A stretch of DNA of 64,000 nt from an uncultured Prochlorococcus sp. (GCA_902565305.1 CACFEJ010000003.1:1-64000); one strand, 5' to 3'; counted from the first letter of the stretch, positions 47,076 to 56,703 are shown. The notes: a model not told the origin generated them from the letters alone. Translations and numbers: made by a program.

Positions 47076-47774
47076 GTGAGTCTCGGATATCGCGATAAAT
47101 TATCTAGAGGTCGAAGGGCTATGGCTCATTTGATACACCTTTGGCATGAAAGAAATGGTTGGTCTCACAGAGTATTGCCATTACTTTCAGAAGTTCTTGA
47201 TTTAGGTAAAGTTCATAATTCGCAAATTTCTAATCTTAGGAATGGGAAGTTATCTTCGCCAGGTCCTGAAGTTTTTCTTGCTTTAGCTCAAGTTAATACG
47301 ATTCTTGATCAAGGTATTGAAAAAATCAGGGATCGTTTTGAAAGTGATTACCCAGAGTTATGGAAATCTTTAGAAGAGTCTGCATTACCCCTAAAAAATG
47401 ATTCTGGTAATCCATTGTCGGCCGGGGAGTTATTCGAGATATTTTCAGGATTAAAATCTCTACCTTCATCTTTTGACTGGTACATTGAAGATGAAGAAGC
47501 TTCTGCTTTAAGTGATGCTCTGTCAGTGCATTTTTGTCAGAATAAGGCTTGGAGATCATGTAAAATTCAGGTAATGGATGCTTATGCCGTCAATAAATCT
47601 GCACGTAGAGAACGTTTTGCTGAGGTAATAGCAGGAATTAGAGATTATACGGCAGAAGAATTAGATGGAGAACTACTTGATTTATATGAGACTTCAAAAA
47701 AACTTTCTTATTTTCAAGGTAGGGGACCTAATGCTTTCCTCGCAGAATTAAGAAATTTAGCTTCTGAAAAATAA
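47076..47774 (+). CDS. Conserved hypothetical protein (232 aa)
   Basis: Soluble protein of unknown function. The first ~70 residues look like a helical, HTH-like region (AMAHLIHLWHERNGWSHR, then LGKVHNSQISNLRNGKLSSP), reminiscent of a XRE-type DNA-binding module in which SQISNLRNGK would be the recognition helix; this is inference. The rest is helical and acidic, with no catalytic motif seen. The start is a GTG, with an in-frame ATG 15 codons later. The gene precedes the methionine-gamma-lyase-like gene by 18 bases, so it probably shares a transcript with gcvH and gcvP. It begins just after a perfect -10 box. Confidence 0.75.
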   Translation: MSLGYRDKLSRGRRAMAHLIHLWHERNGWSHRVLPLLSEVLDLGKVHNSQISNLRNGKLSSPGPEVFLALAQVNTILDQGIEKIRDRFESDYPELWKSLEESALPLKNDSGNPLSAGELFEIFSGLKSLPSSFDWYIEDEEASALSDALSVHFCQNKAWRSCKIQVMDAYAVNKSARRERFAEVIAGIRDYTAEELDGELLDLYETSKKLSYFQGRGPNAFLAELRNLASEK

Positions 47775-47792
47775 CATGAATTTTCATAATAA

Positions 47793-49085
47793 ATGACTCT
47801 TGACAATAACTTAAAACTGGCTGAAAACCTTGTCCTTTCTGTCGAAGAGAGTTTAAGTAAAGTTTTCCAAGAAAGGTCCAATCAGGTTTTTCAGAAATTA
47901 GATAATATTTTGACAATTTTTAGGGAAGAAAAAGTTTCTACTAGTCATTTTAATCAATCTTCTGGTAGTGGTCATGATGATATATCTAGAGAAAAAATCG
48001 ATGCGGTTTTTGCAAGATTGTTTCTTGCTGAAAAGGCAGCTGTGAGGATGCAATTTGTAAGTGGAACGCATGCAATAAGTTCTGTCTTATTTGGAATTCT
48101 TAGACCTGGAGACTTAATGTTATCTCTTACAGGACAACCATATGACACTTTAGAAGAAGTCATAGGAATCAGGGGAGGAGGACAAGGCTCACTTAAAAAT
48201 TTTGAGATTGAATATAAGCAAATAAATATCTGCGAGAATTTTGATTTTTTTGAAGAAAAAATTGTTCATTCTTTTAAAGAAAATTCATGCAAATTAGTAT
48301 TCATACAAAAAAGTTGTGGATATAGTTGGAGAAAATCTCTTACGAATCATCAGATAGAGAAAATTTGTAGTCTTATTCATTCTCTTGATCCTAACTGTAT
48401 ATGTTTTGTTGATAACTGTTATGGGGAGCTTGTTGAAGATAGTGAACCAATCTCTAAAGGGGCAAATATAATTGCTGGATCATTGATTAAAAATTTGGGA
48501 GGAACAATCGTTCCTACTGGTGGGTACGTTGCAGGAGATGCAGAGTTGGTTGAGATGGCATGTTCTAGATTAACCTCTCCAGGTATTGGCTCTTCTGCAG
48601 GAATAAATTTTGGACTAGGAAGATTAATTTTGCAGGGTTTGTTTTTAGCACCACAAATTGTTCACGAATCACTAAAAGGTGCAGATATGGTTGCAGGGGT
48701 TTTTAAAAATTTGGGATTTAAGGTTTTACCAGAGCCAGCAACATATAGATCTGATCTTATTCAGTCAGTAAGATTGAATAATCCTGATTTAGTACAAAAA
48801 GTTTGTCAATCTTTTCAAAATTCTTCACCAGTAGATTCTTTTCTGAATGTTGTTCCATCATCAATGGATGGATATGATTCAAAATTGTTAATGGCAGGAG
48901 GTACATTTATTGAAGGTAGTACGAGTGAATTTTCTGCTGATGCTCCTCTAAGAGATCCTTACAATATTTATGTTCAAGGTGGTTCTCACATAGCTCATAT
49001 CAAAATTGCATTAATTCGATTATTATCAGAATTATTAGAAGAAAAATTAATTTCAAAGGATTCTCTACTTCCTTTATTTACTTAA
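47793..49085 (+). CDS. Methionine gamma-lyase family PLP protein (aluminium-resistance type)
   Basis: PLP-dependent fold type I protein of 430 residues from the family annotated as methionine gamma-lyase or aluminium resistance protein. Family features are FVSGTHAISSVLFGILRPGD, TGQPYDTLEEVIG, FVDNCYGELVE, the PLP-lysine site AGSLIKNLGGTIVPTGGY and the C-terminal GGSHIAHIKIAL. The real reaction is unproven for most members; carbon-sulfur lyase activity is likely. It lies 2 bases before gcvH and 18 bases after the hypothetical gene, so the four genes probably form one transcript. Confidence 0.85.
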   Translation: MTLDNNLKLAENLVLSVEESLSKVFQERSNQVFQKLDNILTIFREEKVSTSHFNQSSGSGHDDISREKIDAVFARLFLAEKAAVRMQFVSGTHAISSVLFGILRPGDLMLSLTGQPYDTLEEVIGIRGGGQGSLKNFEIEYKQINICENFDFFEEKIVHSFKENSCKLVFIQKSCGYSWRKSLTNHQIEKICSLIHSLDPNCICFVDNCYGELVEDSEPISKGANIIAGSLIKNLGGTIVPTGGYVAGDAELVEMACSRLTSPGIGSSAGINFGLGRLILQGLFLAPQIVHESLKGADMVAGVFKNLGFKVLPEPATYRSDLIQSVRLNNPDLVQKVCQSFQNSSPVDSFLNVVPSSMDGYDSKLLMAGGTFIEGSTSEFSADAPLRDPYNIYVQGGSHIAHIKIALIRLLSELLEEKLISKDSLLPLFT

Positions 49086-49087
49086 TC

Positions 49088-49477
49088 ATGGCTTACCAGT
49101 TTCCAGACAATCTCAACTATGCTGATACTCATGAATATGTCTTGGAAGAAAATGGATTACTAAAAATTGGGGTTAGTGAATTCGCTACAGATCAACTAGG
49201 AGATATTGTTTTTGTTGAATTAGCTGATCAAGGGGCGACTTTAGAGAAAGGTGAGACTTTTGGAACAATAGAATCAGTTAAGGCAGTTGAGGAAGTCTAT
49301 CTGCCTTTTTCAGGGGAAATAGTATCTGTAAATGAAAGGGTTATTGATAACCCTGAGCTTTTACAGAATGATCCTATTGGAGAAGGTTGGTTAATCATTT
49401 TGAAACCAGAATCAAAAGCATCAATTTCTGATTTGATGACTTCAGATGCATATAAATCAAAGGTTATGCCAAATTAA
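49088..49477 (+). CDS. gcvH: Glycine cleavage system H protein
   Basis: Lipoylated carrier shuttling the aminomethyl group between P, T and L proteins. It is 129 residues. The lipoyl lysine is K65 in GTIESVKAVEEV, flanked by the usual GDIVFVELADQG and LLQNDPIGEGWLI. The ATG is 2 bases after the stop of the PLP-family gene and 45 bases before gcvP. The L protein (dihydrolipoamide dehydrogenase) is shared and not in the window. Confidence 0.98.
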   Translation: MAYQFPDNLNYADTHEYVLEENGLLKIGVSEFATDQLGDIVFVELADQGATLEKGETFGTIESVKAVEEVYLPFSGEIVSVNERVIDNPELLQNDPIGEGWLIILKPESKASISDLMTSDAYKSKVMPN

Positions 49478-49511
49478 AGCGAAATCTTTATCTATAGGCT
49501 AAGTTATAGAA

Positions 49512-49526
49512 AAAATTTGGACATGA
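49512..49526 (+). promoter_or_regulatory. 15-nt start-region sequence of gcvP shared with valS
   Basis: AAAATTTGGACATGA, identical to 34903-34917 at the valS start, spans a TTG and the ATG two codons later. Its meaning is unknown. Confidence 0.35.
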
Positions 49527-52432
49527 AATCCACGGTTAATTCAGATTTATTTATTAATAGACACCTTGGCTTGAGTGATGCTGATGAGCAGAAAATGCTC
49601 TCTAAGCTTGGGTTTAACAATATTAATGAATTTATAAATCAAGTTATTCCTGAAGATATTCAGCTTAAAGATAAATCTTCAGAAATATTGCCCCAAGGTT
49701 GTTCAGAAATTGACGCTTTAAACGAATTAGAAGAGATTGCGAATAAAAATACTAAAATGAGATCACTTATAGGCCTTGGTTATTATGACAATCATATGCC
49801 TAAAGTTATCCAAAGACATGTTCTTGAAAATCCAAGGTGGTATACGTCTTATACTCCATATCAAGCAGAAATTGCACAAGGAAGATTAGAAGCTCTATTT
49901 AATTTTCAGACTATTGTTTGTGAACTAACAGGATTCCCTGTCGCCAATGCATCTTTGTTGGATGAGGGTACTGCTGCAGCAGAAGCCATGGCCATGAGTT
50001 TTTCCGCAAGAAAAAATAAATCTTCAAAAGTGTACTTAGTGGAGTCAAATGTTTTTGATCATACTTTTAATGTTCTACAAACCAGAGCAAAACCTTTGGG
50101 AATATCCTTAAAACGCTTTACTCAAAGCAACCTTCCTAATCATGATGATGTTTTTGGAATATTGTTGCAATTACCTGGTAAAAATGGACAATTATATGAT
50201 CCAACATTCTTAATATCCAAAGCACATAGATCAGAAATTATTGTTACGGCATGTATTGATCCACTAGCACAAGTTTTGATTAAACCAATTTCTGAATTTG
50301 GTGTTGATGTAGCAGTGGGGAGTATGCAAAGATTTGGTGTTCCAATGGGTTTTGGTGGCCCCCATGCAGCATATTTTGCTTGTAGCGAAAAATATAAAAG
50401 GCTGATACCCGGAAGAATAGTCGGGCAAACTTTATCTAAAAATGGAGAAAAGTCATTAAGGCTAGCATTGCAAACAAGAGAGCAACATATTAGAAGGGAA
50501 AAGGCCACTAGTAATATTTGTACTGCTCAATCTTTGTTAGCCATAATTTCTTCTTTTTATGCTATTTATCATGGACCCTCGGGATTAACGCAAATTGCTA
50601 AGAGATTAGTTGAGTTGAGAATAAATTTAGAATCAAGTTTAGCTGCTTTAGGTTTTGATATTCCTGATGGGATTAGATTCGATAGTGTTGATGTTTATTC
50701 TGAGCACTCCCAGAGGATCCATAATGAAGCTTTAAAAAAAGGCTACAACTTAAGAATCTTGCCGTTGGGTTCAACTATTGAAAATTCAACTGGCTTTGGG
50801 ATCTCTTTAGATGAGCTTAGTAATGAAAAAGAAATAAAAGATATTTTGACTTTCATAGCAAACCTTTTAGAAAAAGGAGAAGATTTAGAGCATATAAAAT
50901 TTGATAAAGAATTTAATCTTGAAAGTTTAGCTTTGAGATCCAGTGCATGGATGCAGCAAGATATATTCACAAATTACCAAAGTGAAACTGAATTAATGAG
51001 ATATATATTTCGACTTGCAGAAAAAGATTTTTCTTTGGTAGATGGAATGATGCCATTGGGAAGCTGTACCATGAAGTTAAATTCTGCATCAGAGTTAAAT
51101 CCAGTCTCTTGGGCTAATTTATCTTCTATTCATCCCTTTTCCCCACCAGATCAAACTCAAGGTTATTCAAAAATTATATCTGACTTAGAAAAATGGATAA
51201 GTGAGATTGTTGGTTTAAAATCAGTTTCTTTTCAACCAAATGCAGGGTCTCAAGGAGAGTTTGCAGGTTTATTGGCAATAAATTCTTATTTTGAATCAAA
51301 AGGTGAACTGTTAAGAAAAAAATGTTTAATTCCAAAAAGTGCTCATGGAACAAATCCTGCTAGTGCAGTTATGGCAGGTTTTGACGTGTTAACTGTTGAA
51401 TGTGATGATGAAGGAAATATTGATTTTCAAGATTTGTCAATTAAGGTCAAGAAATTTGATAACCAAATAGGGGCTCTTATGTTGACTTATCCCTCTACTC
51501 ATGGAGTTTTTGAATTACAAATCAGAAAGATATGTGATTTAATTCACTCTGTGGGAGGATTTGTGTATTTAGATGGAGCAAATTTGAATGCTCAGGTTGG
51601 ATTATGTAAACCGGGGAATTATGGTGTTGATGTTTGTCATTTGAATTTACATAAAACATTCTGCATTCCACATGGAGGTGGTGGTCCAGGAGTAGGTCCA
51701 GTTGCTGCAACAGAAACTTTAAGCCCATTTCTTCCTACTCATTCTTTAATGGATAATAATTTATCTATTAGTTCCAATTACGTATCTTCTGCCAAGCATG
51801 GGAGTGCAAGTATTCTTCCAATAAGTTGGATGTACATAAAAATGGCTGGTCTTAGTGGTTTAAGGAAAGCAACTGCGCATGCAATTTTATCTGCAAATTA
51901 TATTGCGCATTCTTTAAAGCATAAATTCAAGATTCTTTATAAAGGAAAAAATAATTTTGTCGCACATGAATGTATTTTAGATTTTAGGGATTTAAAATCC
52001 AAAACTGGTTTGAGTGTAAATGATTTAGCTAAACGATTAATAGATTATAGTTTTCATGCCCCAACTATAAGTTGGCCTGTTCCAGAGACTATAATGATAG
52101 AGCCTACTGAGAGTGAAAGTTTGGTTGAATTGGATAGATTTTGCGAGGCTATGCTATTGATTGGAGAAGAAATCAGTGAAATAGAAAAAAATGTTTCATT
52201 AAAGAATAATAACGTAATAAGTAATGCTCCTCATACGCTCAAAGAGTTAATTGCTGATAATTGGAATTATCCTTATTCAAAAGAAAAAGCTTCTTTTCCT
52301 TATAAAACTCCAACTTCTATTAAGTTTTGGTCTTCAGTTTCTAGGATCAATAATGCATATGGCGATCGCAATTTAATTTGTTCTTGCAATGTAAATCAAG
52401 GCGAGACTTTCGAAGAAAAAAAATGTGCTTAA
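49523..52432 (+). CDS. gcvP: Glycine dehydrogenase (decarboxylating), P protein
   Basis: PLP enzyme that decarboxylates glycine and loads the aminomethyl group on the H protein, central to photorespiration. It is 969 residues from the chosen ATG, the fused long form (both halves in one chain). It has FINRHLGLSDADEQKML at the start, GYYDNHMPKVIQRHVLENP, LDEGTAAAEAMAM, the second half with DGMMPLGSCTMKLN and the PLP-lysine region NLHKTFCIPHGGGGPG. A TTG two codons earlier is possible. A hairpin starts at its stop codon. Confidence 0.98.
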   Translation: MKSTVNSDLFINRHLGLSDADEQKMLSKLGFNNINEFINQVIPEDIQLKDKSSEILPQGCSEIDALNELEEIANKNTKMRSLIGLGYYDNHMPKVIQRHVLENPRWYTSYTPYQAEIAQGRLEALFNFQTIVCELTGFPVANASLLDEGTAAAEAMAMSFSARKNKSSKVYLVESNVFDHTFNVLQTRAKPLGISLKRFTQSNLPNHDDVFGILLQLPGKNGQLYDPTFLISKAHRSEIIVTACIDPLAQVLIKPISEFGVDVAVGSMQRFGVPMGFGGPHAAYFACSEKYKRLIPGRIVGQTLSKNGEKSLRLALQTREQHIRREKATSNICTAQSLLAIISSFYAIYHGPSGLTQIAKRLVELRINLESSLAALGFDIPDGIRFDSVDVYSEHSQRIHNEALKKGYNLRILPLGSTIENSTGFGISLDELSNEKEIKDILTFIANLLEKGEDLEHIKFDKEFNLESLALRSSAWMQQDIFTNYQSETELMRYIFRLAEKDFSLVDGMMPLGSCTMKLNSASELNPVSWANLSSIHPFSPPDQTQGYSKIISDLEKWISEIVGLKSVSFQPNAGSQGEFAGLLAINSYFESKGELLRKKCLIPKSAHGTNPASAVMAGFDVLTVECDDEGNIDFQDLSIKVKKFDNQIGALMLTYPSTHGVFELQIRKICDLIHSVGGFVYLDGANLNAQVGLCKPGNYGVDVCHLNLHKTFCIPHGGGGPGVGPVAATETLSPFLPTHSLMDNNLSISSNYVSSAKHGSASILPISWMYIKMAGLSGLRKATAHAILSANYIAHSLKHKFKILYKGKNNFVAHECILDFRDLKSKTGLSVNDLAKRLIDYSFHAPTISWPVPETIMIEPTESESLVELDRFCEAMLLIGEEISEIEKNVSLKNNNVISNAPHTLKELIADNWNYPYSKEKASFPYKTPTSIKFWSSVSRINNAYGDRNLICSCNVNQGETFEEKKCA

Positions 52433-52447
52433 AGGACTAGCGTCCTT
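52432..52447 (+). terminator. Hairpin at the gcvP stop codon
   Basis: AAGGAC, loop TAGC, GTCCTT gives a perfect 6-bp stem beginning with the last base of the stop codon, followed by ATATTTACTT. The T tract is weak, so it may be a rho-independent terminator of low strength or an RNA 3'-end protecting stem. The rest of the gap to 52561 is AT-rich and shows nothing else. Confidence 0.5.
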
Positions 52448-52561
52448 ATATTTACTTAGTTATTATCAGTGAGAATAAAAATTTAATATTTTCTTATAGA
52501 ATTTATTTAAATTTTTTTATTAATATATTCAAGCATCAAATTTTTTGGGGTATTTGAAGCT

Positions 52562-52810
52562 ATGACCAAAGATTTTAAATCTGGTAATGTTAAGCACCTG
52601 CCAGTTAAAAACATAGATTTACCAAATTTTGTCAATAATTTTTCAGGAGATAACTCAAACATTTCTTCCATTGAGGGAACTAATGTTATAAGAGTTCCCT
52701 TTGGCAAAAAATTTTCAAAGAAAAAAAGGCCTGAAAAGAATCAAAATATTGCTACTCTTATACTTCCTTTAAGTTCGTATAATAATCCTACGCCTCCACA
52801 TGTAGCATAA
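52562..52810 (+). CDS. Hypothetical small protein (82 aa)
   Basis: An 82-residue protein, no known domain. The middle is polar and Asn/Ser-rich, and the second half has a basic patch RVPFGKKFSKKKRPEKNQ before a hydrophobic end ATLILPLSSYNN. The C-terminal pattern looks familiar from picocyanobacterial hypotheticals, but this was not checked. A reverse-strand ORF overlaps the first part (52507-52707) and I consider it the shadow. It has an ATG start, no clear ribosome site, and lies 130 bases after gcvP and 12 bases from the convergent sqdX stop. Confidence 0.6.
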   Translation: MTKDFKSGNVKHLPVKNIDLPNFVNNFSGDNSNISSIEGTNVIRVPFGKKFSKKKRPEKNQNIATLILPLSSYNNPTPPHVA

Positions 52811-52813
52811 TTA

Positions 52814-52829
52814 AGATTAATATTAATCT
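52814..52829. repeat. Perfect 16-bp palindrome at a convergent gene junction
   Basis: AGATTAAT followed directly by ATTAATCT. It begins 3 bases after the hypothetical gene stop and covers the sqdX stop codon. It could fold as a short bidirectional 3'-end hairpin, or bind a dimeric protein. All but two positions are A/T, so chance is possible. Confidence 0.4.
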
Positions 52830-53956
52830 ATTCCTTTGAGAGTATCTGCATAATAATTTTGCAGTTGTAGTGTTGCTTGATTCCAATCCCATTTTTCTGC
52901 TTCGTTTCGTGCCTCTTTTCTCATAATTTCTCTTTTATCTTCATTCTCTAGAATTTTTTTTGTCGCTTCAATCAAACTTTTTTCCCCATTATCTTTTTCA
53001 TCAGGATCATATAAACAACCATTAATCCCATCGCTAATAATGTCTGGAATCCCCCCCTTGTTGGCTCCGATAACTGGGCATCCTGCTGCCATTGCTTCTA
53101 GTAAAACTAACCCAAGTGTTTCTGTACTAGATGGAAATAAAAATATATCTCCAGAGGCATAGGCGCTAGCAAGTTCATCGCCAGATAAGTATCCTACGAA
53201 ATTAGTCTTAGTATTTTCGAAGATTTTTTCAAGCTGGTTTCTATATGGTCCGTCACCTACAAGTGCTAGGCAAGCATTAGGAATACTTTCTAAGACTGGT
53301 TTAATTCTCTCAATTTGTTTTTCTGCTGATAATCTTCCTACATAAATCAATAAGTAATTAGCGCCGTTATATTCCCCAAATAATTTTTTTCTCATTTTCT
53401 CACTTCTCAAATCTGGTCGGAAACTGAAAGTATCTACTCCCCTTTGCCATAGAGCAGTCCTTTGAATACCTTTATCTTTTAACTCATTGACCATAGCGGT
53501 GGAAGTACATAAATTTAACAAGGCTTGGTTATGAGCTGCTTTAAGTAATTCCCACAAAAGTGGCTCTAACATACCCATACCGTAATGTTCCAGATATTTT
53601 GGAAGATGAGTATGGTAACTGGCAATTAAAGGAATATTATTAGTCTTCGCTAACCATATGCCACCTAATCCAAGTACAGCTGGATTAACAACATGTATCA
53701 AATCTGGATTAAATTTTTCTAACTTATCTGAGACTGCAGGACCTGGTAAACCAAGCTTCAACTCTGGGTATAAGGGTAATGGCATTGCAGAAACTCCAAC
53801 TACAGTTGCACCCATATATGATTCTGGGCAACCTTCTGGACAAAAAATTATAACTTCATCACCATTTTTTATTAAAAATTCAATCGTTTTAGTCAGTCTT
53901 GTGACTATGCCATCAACTTTAGGTAAAAAAGTTTCAGTAAACAATGCAATTTTCAC
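52823..53956 (-). CDS. sqdX: Sulfoquinovosyl transferase SqdX (sulfolipid synthase)
   Basis: GT4 glycosyltransferase that moves sulfoquinovose from UDP-sulfoquinovose to diacylglycerol, giving the thylakoid sulfolipid SQDG. It is 377 residues. The N-terminus has FTETFLPKVDGIVTRLTKT, followed by HLPKYLEHYGMG in the middle and the donor-site segment FPSSTETLGLVLLEAMAAG with the paired glutamates. It lies 27 bases downstream of sqdB on the same strand, the enzyme making its donor. SQDG replaces phospholipids under low phosphate, which fits this lifestyle. Confidence 0.95.
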   Translation of the reverse strand: MKIALFTETFLPKVDGIVTRLTKTIEFLIKNGDEVIIFCPEGCPESYMGATVVGVSAMPLPLYPELKLGLPGPAVSDKLEKFNPDLIHVVNPAVLGLGGIWLAKTNNIPLIASYHTHLPKYLEHYGMGMLEPLLWELLKAAHNQALLNLCTSTAMVNELKDKGIQRTALWQRGVDTFSFRPDLRSEKMRKKLFGEYNGANYLLIYVGRLSAEKQIERIKPVLESIPNACLALVGDGPYRNQLEKIFENTKTNFVGYLSGDELASAYASGDIFLFPSSTETLGLVLLEAMAAGCPVIGANKGGIPDIISDGINGCLYDPDEKDNGEKSLIEATKKILENEDKREIMRKEARNEAEKWDWNQATLQLQNYYADTLKGID

Positions 53957-53983
53957 TTTCTTAAGGTAACTATTTTGGAAATT

Positions 53984-55177
53984 TTAATTTGTCTTTATCG
54001 CCTCAGCTTGTTTTTTAGTCCAGGATGAAACACAAGGTATGCGCTTAAGATCACATCTATTGGAGTATTTTTTGGCAACTTCAACAACTTCTTCTAGTAA
54101 GCCATTATCAAGAGTCGTTGGGTTTAAACCTAATTCTATAAAACATTTATTATCAACAATTAGATCATTTTCTACCGCTTCATTCCTTGGATTTGGTAAA
54201 TAATTAATATCGGCTCCTGTGAGAGAAGCAACTTTTTTAGCTAGTTCTCCAACTTGATGACTCTCAGTCATTTGATTAAAGATTTTGACTCTTTCTCCAG
54301 ATTTTGGAGGATTTTCAAGAGCAAGTTGTACGCATTTTACAGAGTCTTTTATATGTATAAATGCTCTTGTTTGCCCGCCTGTCCCGTGTACACTTAATGG
54401 ATATCCAATTGCAGCTTGCATTAGAAATCTGTTTAAAACAGTTCCATAATCTCCGTCATAGTCAAATCGGTTTGTCAATCTAGGATCTTTTAAAGTTGCT
54501 TCTGTATTTGTTCCCCAAACAATGCCTTGATGTAAATCAGTAATCCTTACAAGATCATTTTTGTTGTAGTAAAGAAATAATAATTGATCTAAGGTTTTAG
54601 TCATATGGTAAACACTACCTGGACTTGCAGGGTGTAATATTTCTTCTTCAAATCGGCTTCCATCTGGTTGTGGAACTTCAACTTTTAGATAACCTTCTGG
54701 AATTGTTGCACCTCTATGTGATCCATATCCATAGACTCCCATTGTTCCTAAATGAACAACATGAATATCTAAATTACTCTCTACTATTGCAGCAAGAAGA
54801 TTGTGGGTGCCATTAACATTATTATCCACTGTATATCTTTTGGTGAAACTGGATTTCATCGAGTAAGGTGCTGCTCTTTGTTCTGCAAAATGGATCACGG
54901 AATCTGGTTTTTCATCAATTAGCAAATTTAGCAATTTTTGATATTGTTTAGAGATATCCATATTAAGAAATCTCATAGGCTTACCTCCAATCTCTTCCCA
55001 CGCAGAAAGTCTTTCTGTTATCGAAGCAATTGGAGTTAAAGATTCTACCTCAAGATCAATATCAATTTTTCTACGACTTAAATTGTCGACAATAATAACA
55101 TCATGATTTTGCTCTGCTAAATTCACCGCACAAGGCCAACCGCAAAAACCATCTCCACCTAGAACAATAACTTTCAC
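53984..55177 (-). CDS. sqdB: UDP-sulfoquinovose synthase SqdB
   Basis: NAD-dependent enzyme converting UDP-glucose and sulfite to UDP-sulfoquinovose. It is 397 residues of the extended SDR fold. The N-terminal dinucleotide motif is VLGGDGFCGWPCAVNLAE, and VDNLSRRKID, HFAEQRAAPYSM and GSVYHMTKTLDQ (the YxxxK catalytic pair) follow. The start is a GTG at 55177, supported by GGAG with 6-base spacing. The 171-base gap upstream (55178-55348) contains a possible 25-codon frame starting with ATG and ending at the base before this GTG; I do not call it a gene. Confidence 0.97.
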   Translation of the reverse strand: MKVIVLGGDGFCGWPCAVNLAEQNHDVIIVDNLSRRKIDIDLEVESLTPIASITERLSAWEEIGGKPMRFLNMDISKQYQKLLNLLIDEKPDSVIHFAEQRAAPYSMKSSFTKRYTVDNNVNGTHNLLAAIVESNLDIHVVHLGTMGVYGYGSHRGATIPEGYLKVEVPQPDGSRFEEEILHPASPGSVYHMTKTLDQLLFLYYNKNDLVRITDLHQGIVWGTNTEATLKDPRLTNRFDYDGDYGTVLNRFLMQAAIGYPLSVHGTGGQTRAFIHIKDSVKCVQLALENPPKSGERVKIFNQMTESHQVGELAKKVASLTGADINYLPNPRNEAVENDLIVDNKCFIELGLNPTTLDNGLLEEVVEVAKKYSNRCDLKRIPCVSSWTKKQAEAIKTN

Positions 55178-55183
55178 TCAGAA

Positions 55184-55187
55184 CTCC
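55184..55187 (-). promoter_or_regulatory. Ribosome-binding site deciding the GTG start of sqdB
   Basis: GGAG lies 6 bases before the GTG at 55177. No ATG is available near the Rossmann motif, so this site supports the non-ATG start. Confidence 0.6.
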
Positions 55188-55348
55188 AGAATTAAAAGAT
55201 TCATAATATATTTTATTAAATTACTACAGTGTGCTTCCACTTTGCGAAAAAACATTGTAAATAGTTTCAAATCTTCTTTCTTAATACGATAAATAAAAGC
55301 AAATAATCAATTTTTACTTTCTTTTTAAACTTTGCTAAATAAAGAGAA

Positions 55349-56143
55349 TTAGATAGATATGTTTTTTTCAGGCGAACTTGCTACTGCAAAGTCTTGTTTT
55401 TTAATTCTTCCTGCCAGAAAAGCTTGCCTACCAGCTTTTACACTATAATTTATCGCTTGAGCCATTAGAGGAGGATTTGCAGCTTGTGCTATTGCACTAT
55501 TGATTAAGACACCATCAGCTCCAATTTCCATAGCTTGAGAAGCTTCACTAGGCACTCCAATTCCTGCGTCAATTATTACTGGCACTTTTGCATTATCAAT
55601 AATTATCCTTATATTTGATAAATTTAACAAACCTTGCCCGGAGCCTATAGGCGAGCCCAATGGCATTACAGTTGCACAACCTATTTCTTCTAGTCTTTTT
55701 GCAAGAATAGGATCTGCATTGATATAAGGAAGTACAGCGAAACCCTTTTTTATTAGAATTTCGGCTGCTTTAAGAGTTTCTATTGGATCTGGTAGCAAAT
55801 ACTTTTTGTCAGGAATAACTTCTAACTTCACAAAATTATTTTCTTCTTGACCAGATAATTTTGCAAGTTCTCTACCTAAAATTGCTATTCTGACTGCCTC
55901 ATCAGAATTAACGCAACCAGCTGTATTAGGAAGCATCCAGTATTTTTCCCAGTTGATCTTTTCGAGTAAATTTTCTCCGGTCTGATCATTTTTAATTCTT
56001 CTAACAGCGACGGTTATAATTTCCGTTTCAGAATTTGACAAACTTTCCACCATATCTTGAGTAGATTTGTATTTGCCAGTACCAACCATTAATCTACTGG
56101 AAAATTGTTTTCCACCAATTAGTAAAGAAGAAGAATTGTCCAT
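55349..56143 (-). CDS. thiG: Thiazole synthase ThiG
   Basis: Builds the thiazole phosphate of thiamine from DXP, the ThiS thiocarboxylate and dehydroglycine. It is 264 residues, the stand-alone form without a fused ThiO domain. Motifs are [15 protein letters not shown] near the N-terminus, [32 protein letters not shown] (with the Schiff-base lysine) and [21 protein letters not shown]-like residues up to [14 protein letters not shown]. It starts 2 bases after the TPR gene and so ends the rpmI-rplT-TPR-thiG string. A separate ThiO is needed; the FAD oxidase at 10.3 kb is a candidate. Confidence 0.96.
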   Translation of the reverse strand: MDNSSSLLIGGKQFSSRLMVGTGKYKSTQDMVESLSNSETEIITVAVRRIKNDQTGENLLEKINWEKYWMLPNTAGCVNSDEAVRIAILGRELAKLSGQEENNFVKLEVIPDKKYLLPDPIETLKAAEILIKKGFAVLPYINADPILAKRLEEIGCATVMPLGSPIGSGQGLLNLSNIRIIIDNAKVPVIIDAGIGVPSEASQAMEIGADGVLINSAIAQAANPPLMAQAINYSVKAGRQAFLAGRIKKQDFAVASSPEKNISI

Positions 56144-56145
56144 AT

Positions 56146-56703
56146 TTAGAATCCCTTATCTTTAATACCTTTATAAGGTTTATAATTGTTTCTTTTTTCT
56201 AACTCCTTACTTTTTTTAATTGCGGTTTTGTTTTTTGGATCTATCACCAAAACCTTTTTATAAGTTTCATATGCCAAATCGTACTCAAGTAAACGCTGTT
56301 GTGCGGATGCGAGGTTATTGAGGGCTATAGGATATTCTGGTAGTGATTTTATTGCAGTGTTATAGTGTTTGATTGCTTTCTTAAATTCATTTTGAGCAGC
56401 ATAAGAAAATCCTAAAGCATTATTTATTATCGCTTTGGCTTCTTCAGGTTCATTTTCATAATTTTCAATTGCTTTTAAAAAAGTTTTAGTAGCTTCAGAA
56501 TATAATCTTTTTTTTATCTGAATAGACCCAAATTCATATAATTCTGTAGCTTGAGTGAGAGAATCTAAACCTTTTTGCTCGAATTTTACTAAATTTAATT
56601 CTTCACTTCTTGTTTTTAGAAATTGTCTGAATACAAAAATAGAAACTATTATTAATACAACAAAAAGAATTATTAAATAAGATTGGAACGAAGATATTTC
56701 CAT
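56146..56703 (-). CDS. Membrane-anchored TPR protein
   Basis: A 185-residue protein with one N-terminal membrane helix (about residues 8-26) and a soluble part containing about three tetratricopeptide repeats, recognisable from [22 protein letters not shown]-type spacing and [23 protein letters not shown] proteins mediate protein-protein contacts; the partner is unknown. It lies between rplT (37 bases upstream) and thiG (2 bases downstream). Membrane anchoring suggests a scaffold role at the cytoplasmic or thylakoid membrane. Confidence 0.85.
   Translation of the reverse strand: MEISSFQSYLIILFVVLIIVSIFVFRQFLKTRSEELNLVKFEQKGLDSLTQATELYEFGSIQIKKRLYSEATKTFLKAIENYENEPEEAKAIINNALGFSYAAQNEFKKAIKHYNTAIKSLPEYPIALNNLASAQQRLLEYDLAYETYKKVLVIDPKNKTAIKKSKELEKRNNYKPYKGIKDKGF

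Noticed and set aside
52507-52707. 66-codon minus-strand frame overlapping the small gene after gcvP
   Set aside because: The plus-strand frame (52562-52810) is longer, has an ATG and a more protein-like end; only one of the two is likely real.
55178-55270. 25-codon minus-strand frame ending directly before the sqdB GTG
   Set aside because: Too short, no recognisable features and no clear ribosome site; the GGAG inside it is better explained as the sqdB ribosome site.
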